From contig NC_091104.1 in NCBI RefSeq assembly GCF_024713975.1, forward strand, positions 9,381,580 through 9,445,579: a stretch of DNA of 64,000 nucleotides. The letters are read 5' to 3'. Shown here in pieces: positions 52,040 to 64,000 of this stretch. This DNA is from Paralichthys olivaceus (Eukaryota > Chordata > Actinopteri > Pleuronectiformes > Paralichthyidae). The position numbers and the translations under genes were made by a program. The notes under the pieces were generated by a model. The model saw only the letters and a list, made by a program, of their open reading frames with translations. It made no database searches and was not told where the DNA came from. Numbering within the stretch: position 1 is the first letter of the stretch; the number at the start of each line of letters is the position of its first letter.

Positions 52040-52215
52040 GCCATCCCCTCTATATAGAGCTGACTTGACGCAGCTCGCAGCCTCCAGGACATGAGACGGT
52101 GATGAGGACCAATCAGCGGCGAGCAGAGAAGGCTTGGTCGCCTGAGCAACCAATCAGTGCAGACTTTGGGCGTGTCCGCTGTGAGGAGGCTATACCACTG
52201 TGAGAGGAAGAGGGG
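52040..52215 (-). promoter_or_regulatory. dpysl5: Putative promoter upstream of dpysl5
   Basis: Read on the minus strand, in order: CTGATTGGTTGCTC (inverted CCAAT) near 52150, CTGATTGGTCCTCA (inverted CCAAT) near 52113, then CTCTATATAGAG near 52048-52059 as a TATA-like box. Two CCAAT elements 60-100 bases ahead of a TATA box is a standard pol II arrangement. A GGGCGTGTCC box lies at about 52170. TSS and connection to dpysl5 are inferred. Confidence 0.4.
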
Positions 52216-52229
52216 GGGCTGCACAACAA

Positions 52230-53214
52230 GGCTGCACAATGAGATTATTCTAACGTGGCATCATCATTATTATCTTTTTACTCGTTAAAATGTCTCTTTG
52301 AGCTTTGATGACGAATCTTTACAACATATTCTCTGACCTGAGACGTTTATAATTAAAGGAAACAGAAATATAACACAGATAAATTACATATTTATGAGCA
52401 GATTTAATGAGCAGGTGTAAGTGCAGAGCCCATAAAGTCTGTGTAATGGCCTGATGAAGATTTGTAGAGTGGCGACATGTTGAGGTGAGATCAGTGAAGA
52501 GCTTCAGGACAACACGCTTATTTATAGAGCAAGGGAGCAAATTAAAAAACATCTTCTGCTGCACGGCATGATGGGAAAGAAACTGGACATCATCTCAGCA
52601 TCCTGATGATTAGAAATGTTATTCACTAAGCCTCAGTCCACATAATCATGAGTGATCATTGCATGAATATTTGGAAGTTCATCATAATTTCAAGGTTTCT
52701 GTGAAATCATTCATACACAGGGCCAAGGACAGAGAGACACAATGAAAGTTAAATATAATAATAATAACAATAATATGTGAAATTATTAAAATGAATAATG
52801 ATGATGTAGATATTTAAATGCTATTTTCTATCTATCTAATACTTTAAATTATTAAACTCTGCATCATCGGAAGTGTCACATCTTCGATTTAACCACCATT
52901 TAAAGAGAATATTGTGTGTTAATATAAATATAAATCTAGATCTAGATTTAATTTAACATTTATTTTTCTGTGCTTCTTTATAGTTCCTAGTGGGTGGGTC
53001 AGAAATCCTGACTAATATATATATTGTGATAGTAATATGAATTGAGTTTCATTCTTAATAAGCAACACCTCACTTTGAATGTAGAACATTTAACTGTGAA
53101 TATTAAATGCAGCAGGGGAATGTTTAAGATTTGAAACTAAATATAAAGGAACCTCAATGTAAATTTGAATTTTTGCACAAAAACAAATGATGTAAAAAGG
53201 ACAGGAGATATTTT
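52230..53214. other. Intergenic spacer between dpysl5 and dnmt3a
   Basis: AT-rich, with short AAT/ATT runs near 52755-52800. No gene or RNA was recognised. Confidence 0.5.
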
Positions 53215-56200
53215 TGCACAAAAACAATACATTTATTCAAGTGTTCTCCAGCACAAGTACATACGGAGCCTTTATCTTCTCTCTGGACACTAAACAGAAG
53301 TATGAGGGGTTCAAAGTGGAGAATGACTGCTGCTACATCTGCTGTACGAACTGGTCTTGAGGAAAAAGTGGAGGAGCCATAAAACAGTTATGACGGAAAG
53401 AAAGTCACACAGTGTCACTGGATATAGAATTATTGACCTGCCTTGAACAGTAAAAATGAAATGTTGTTTCTGATTTAAAAAAAAAAAAAAACTAATAAAA
53501 AGAAACAAAAAAAAGATCATCGATTCAAAACAACATTTTGAAAACAGACATGGAGAATATTACAGCATGGAATGTAGGATTAAGAAGCGATGCGTATTAA
53601 GCGTACATTATGCTACAGTAAAAGTTACCGCTTTTTTTTCTCACACGATTTTTCCCACAGATAAGCACCAACTACAGCAATCTCTAGTCTAAAACAATAT
53701 AGGAGACCTTTCATTATTTGTTATCCTTATTTTTTCAAGTACAAAGTTAAAATGCCTTTGTTAATATATTTATATGAGTGAAATAATAGTTCTTTTCCGT
53801 TACTACAAGGAACTTAAAAACAGTCATTGTCGAGACGTGTTTATTTCTCTTCCAATCAAATATATTTGTCTTGATTAGATAAAATGTTTAGCACCATCGG
53901 AAACACCTAAAATCCCTCTTTTTTTTTTATTCTTACAAAAGAAACAGAAGCTAAAAACACCACCATGTAGGGCTGTGCAGTGAAGTGGAGACCGTTCATC
54001 TTAAAGCTGTCCATAGGCCACTATTAAGATCACACCACATTAAATCTGGATTCACTTGATAAAACAAATCAGTACGAAAAAAACTAAAGAAAGATGACTT
54101 GGAGTCTCCCTCTATCTAATGCTCAGAGCAAGTTTTGAATCAAATTGATTTTTATTCTCATCCTAAGATTTCTTTCTCTAATTCGATGATATATATTAGC
54201 AAAGAATTATATTTGTACATCTCATACGTAAAAAACAAAACAAAAAAACAAATGAAAAAAACAGCAACCGGAAAACTCTATGTACAAAATGTACAAACAT
54301 GGGGGGGGGGTGTTAAGTACTACATCAGGAGGGAGGGGGAAATAACATCTGGTTAAAATATCACAAAGCATGGAGGCTCATATTGAGCCCAGCGTGCTCG
54401 GACAAAAATTTATAGCAATAAGGTCACTTAAGAAATTAATTACATTAAGAAATTAAATTTCAAATTTTGAATCTTAAATATGATATAGATAAGCGATAGC
54501 ATCTGTCTTTATTATCCTCTTTATTCTTTGAGTGTCTTCGTCAAACACTGTGTCAGTTTTTCGTTTTGACAAACCGCAGCCTAAATCCTCCATAGTTTAG
54601 CTCGAGAGGTTACAATCAAGAGAATTTAGTTTGAGAATCCAAATTCGGATCAGCACTTAAATTTGTCAACATGGCGACTACGATTCATCAGGGAAGCGGC
54701 GGAGGCCAACTGTCCTTCATAGGGGACAAAATATTACAAAAAGCACACGACAGAGTTCTGCAACTCCGTCGTACATTTTACAATCTTAACAGAAAGTAGA
54801 CATTCTTTGAAACCGGGTAGAAACATATTGTATCGCTGCTTTAGAGCAGTCAACAATATGGGTGGTGGGAGAAAAGGAAAAAGGGGTTCGGGGGTTACAA
54901 ATGTCGATCCATCTACTGTACACCGAGTCAAATAACGTGGGTTTCACATATCAAAATCCATTCTTTCACTTCTATTGGCACAGCCCTACTGTATACAAAA
55001 AGTATTACACGAGGGTAGATCAGTTCACATCATGAAACGAAACAACAAAACAATTCACAAGAACAAATAGTCTTTTAAAAAAAATATCAAGAAAAAAAGA
55101 AAGTATACATATAAAAGTGCTTTATAATGTTGATAAAACAGCACAAAATTGCTATAAAAAAGGTAGAAGAACTTTGTGAAGCCGCACCATATTGTTGAGG
55201 ATTTTTGCACCTGACAGTTTTTCAGTTTCGAGGCGCGGAGGTTGAGGCGGAGGGTGACCCGGCCTGGTCGCCCTGCCGCCCTCCAGCCGCCACGCTCACC
55301 GACAGTTGTACAGTAATGTCATTGGTCAGGATGAAACTAGAAAAAAAGTAGCTCACCACAGACTTTGATCTGAAGATATTTTTTTTTTCTTTGAATGACA
55401 GAAAACATCATTTCCCATGTGGCTAGCTTCACTTCCTGTTTGTGCAGATCCAGCGATTAAATGAGCACTATATTAAAAACAGTATAAAAGCTGTAAAACG
55501 CAGAAAAGAGGATATTTTGCAGTCTACTCTCCGTCACTCCCAGGTTTCCTCTGAAGTGAACTGAAGGGCACGGACGAGTTTTTTTTCCACTAAGCGTAAA
55601 AACATTTTTTTTTTTTCAGCACCAGGTTAAAGAGCTTCGTATAGTCTAAAGTTGCAGTGCCACATGGGTTATGATGCTTCTCATCATTTTGGAGCACCAT
55701 GGTATTGTAACCACATTACAGTAGTACCTTTTATTACCTTCAGTTGTGTATAGAAACTGTAAACAAAGAGGTATATGTGATCTGGTGTTTTGGATTCTCA
55801 GAGACACGGCTCTCCTGACACTGAAGAAAAATCGCCTTCCTCTGTGAGGCTCAGTAGCTGGAAGCACGGCTGCACAGCACTGGGAGTCTCGCAGCCCCCC
55901 CTCCCCCCTGACGGCACAGCGCGCTCACACAGCAGAAACATTTCACACGTCTCTAAACCACGTTCCGATGTTTCCAGTCGCGTCTCTTTTGAAAAAAAAA
56001 CACGTGTTAAGCACTTTTCTGTCTCAGTGAGAAGAAAGCATAGTCTCAAGTATAGCTTGCACAAACAAAATCAACAATACTTGATAACACTGCTAAAAAG
56101 GTAAAATGACATATCAAAATTAAATAGAATAAGAATTAAAATTCAAATACAAGAAATAATGTGAAAACTACGTCAATGTTTCGCTCACAAATTATACCGA

Positions 56201-56287
56201 GAGTATAACTTGAGGATCAAGGCTCTTATTTCTAGTCACAATAGACAGCTGTAGTTCTAAATGGTTCCGAGTGAGTCGCCTCGTCGC
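53215..56287 (-). other. dnmt3a: dnmt3a 3' UTR (about 3 kb)
   Basis: A minus-strand AATAAA at 53232-53237 is the likely poly(A) signal, 3.05 kb beyond the stop. The stretch is U/A-rich in the RNA, with several homopolymer runs and no coding signal; a G10 run lies at 54301-54310. Confidence 0.6.
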
Positions 56288-63519
<7,232 letters not shown>

Positions 63520-64000
63520 CTACGAAAACATGGACGACTTATATTTATCCTCAGTTTATTAATCTGCTGATTCAGAGCGATACGTGTCTCAACTGAGACG
63601 CAGCTACATACCAGTGATTACAATTATTCATACATTAGAACATTAGATTGCTTTTTATGACAATGAGGCAAATGTGGAAGCCACTTCTCATTCTTCATAC
63701 TTTAAATCCACAAGCTTTCAGTTATTATGGTGCAGACAGGAGGGCTGAAGGAATGCAATTCTGTTTGCGTTATTTTGAGTGAGTAAATGACTGGATCTGC
63801 AAATGACGCTAAAATCAGAAAGCTGTTTATCATGTTCATGCAGTTTTATGGGCTGTGTATGAGGAACCTCTAGATGCCCGGAGGATGCTGTGTGATTTCT
63901 TTCTTGAGTCTTAAATAAAAATATATGAATCCAGCACTAAATCCACTAAAGTAAGATGTAAGTTAGCGAGCTTCAGAGATGTTGGGAGGTACAGTTTTGA
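63520..64000 (-). other. dnmt3a intron at the right edge
   Basis: Sequence upstream of the TTCGTAG acceptor for the exon at 63363-63519. No exon was recognised before the window ends. Confidence 0.6.

Overview
The window is vertebrate nuclear DNA from a ray-finned (teleost) fish. The evidence is GT-AG split genes with short introns, vertebrate-type proteins, (CA)n/(TG)n microsatellites, a vertebrate-type tRNA-Ala(AGC), and fish-type transposons. Four conserved genes are recognisable: otof (+), mapre3 (-), dpysl5 (-) and dnmt3a (-). From family knowledge, their human counterparts all lie in 2p23, so this is a compacted block of conserved synteny. I cannot tell which teleost a/b paralogue each gene is.

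Layout. 1-3364: non-coding apart from an unidentified minus-strand open frame at the left edge and a SINE relic; probably an otof intron. 3365-20862: 41 internal exons of otoferlin (the first exons and C2A lie upstream), then three tandem alternative terminal exons that each encode the transmembrane anchor and stop. 21281-34163: a tRNA-Ala cluster invaded by mobile DNA. Two intact tRNA-Ala(AGC) genes alternate with two tRNA-Ala genes broken in the anticodon loop by a Dada-like DNA transposon. The first Dada-like copy is about 8.3 kb and carries a nine-exon DDE transposase gene that is interrupted by a 2-kb hAT element; a LINE fragment replaces its right end. The second copy is an internally deleted 1.05-kb derivative with both ends and the other tRNA half preserved. 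34380-40170: mapre3 (EB3). 40900-48693: dpysl5 (CRMP5) coding exons and 3' UTR, with candidate 5' exon and promoter sequence up to about 52.2 kb. 53215-63519: the 3' part of dnmt3a (last 14 exons: ADD domain and complete methyltransferase domain) with a 3-kb 3' UTR; the PWWP domain lies beyond the right edge.

Function. otof is the hair-cell synaptic Ca2+ sensor, mapre3 a microtubule plus-end protein, dpysl5 a neuronal cytoskeletal/axon-guidance adaptor and dnmt3a the de novo DNA methyltransferase. They share a neighbourhood, not a pathway.

The most interesting parts are the tRNA-Ala-targeted transposon nest and the triplicated last exon of otof. Splice sites and identities were read by eye; no database search or alignment was run.
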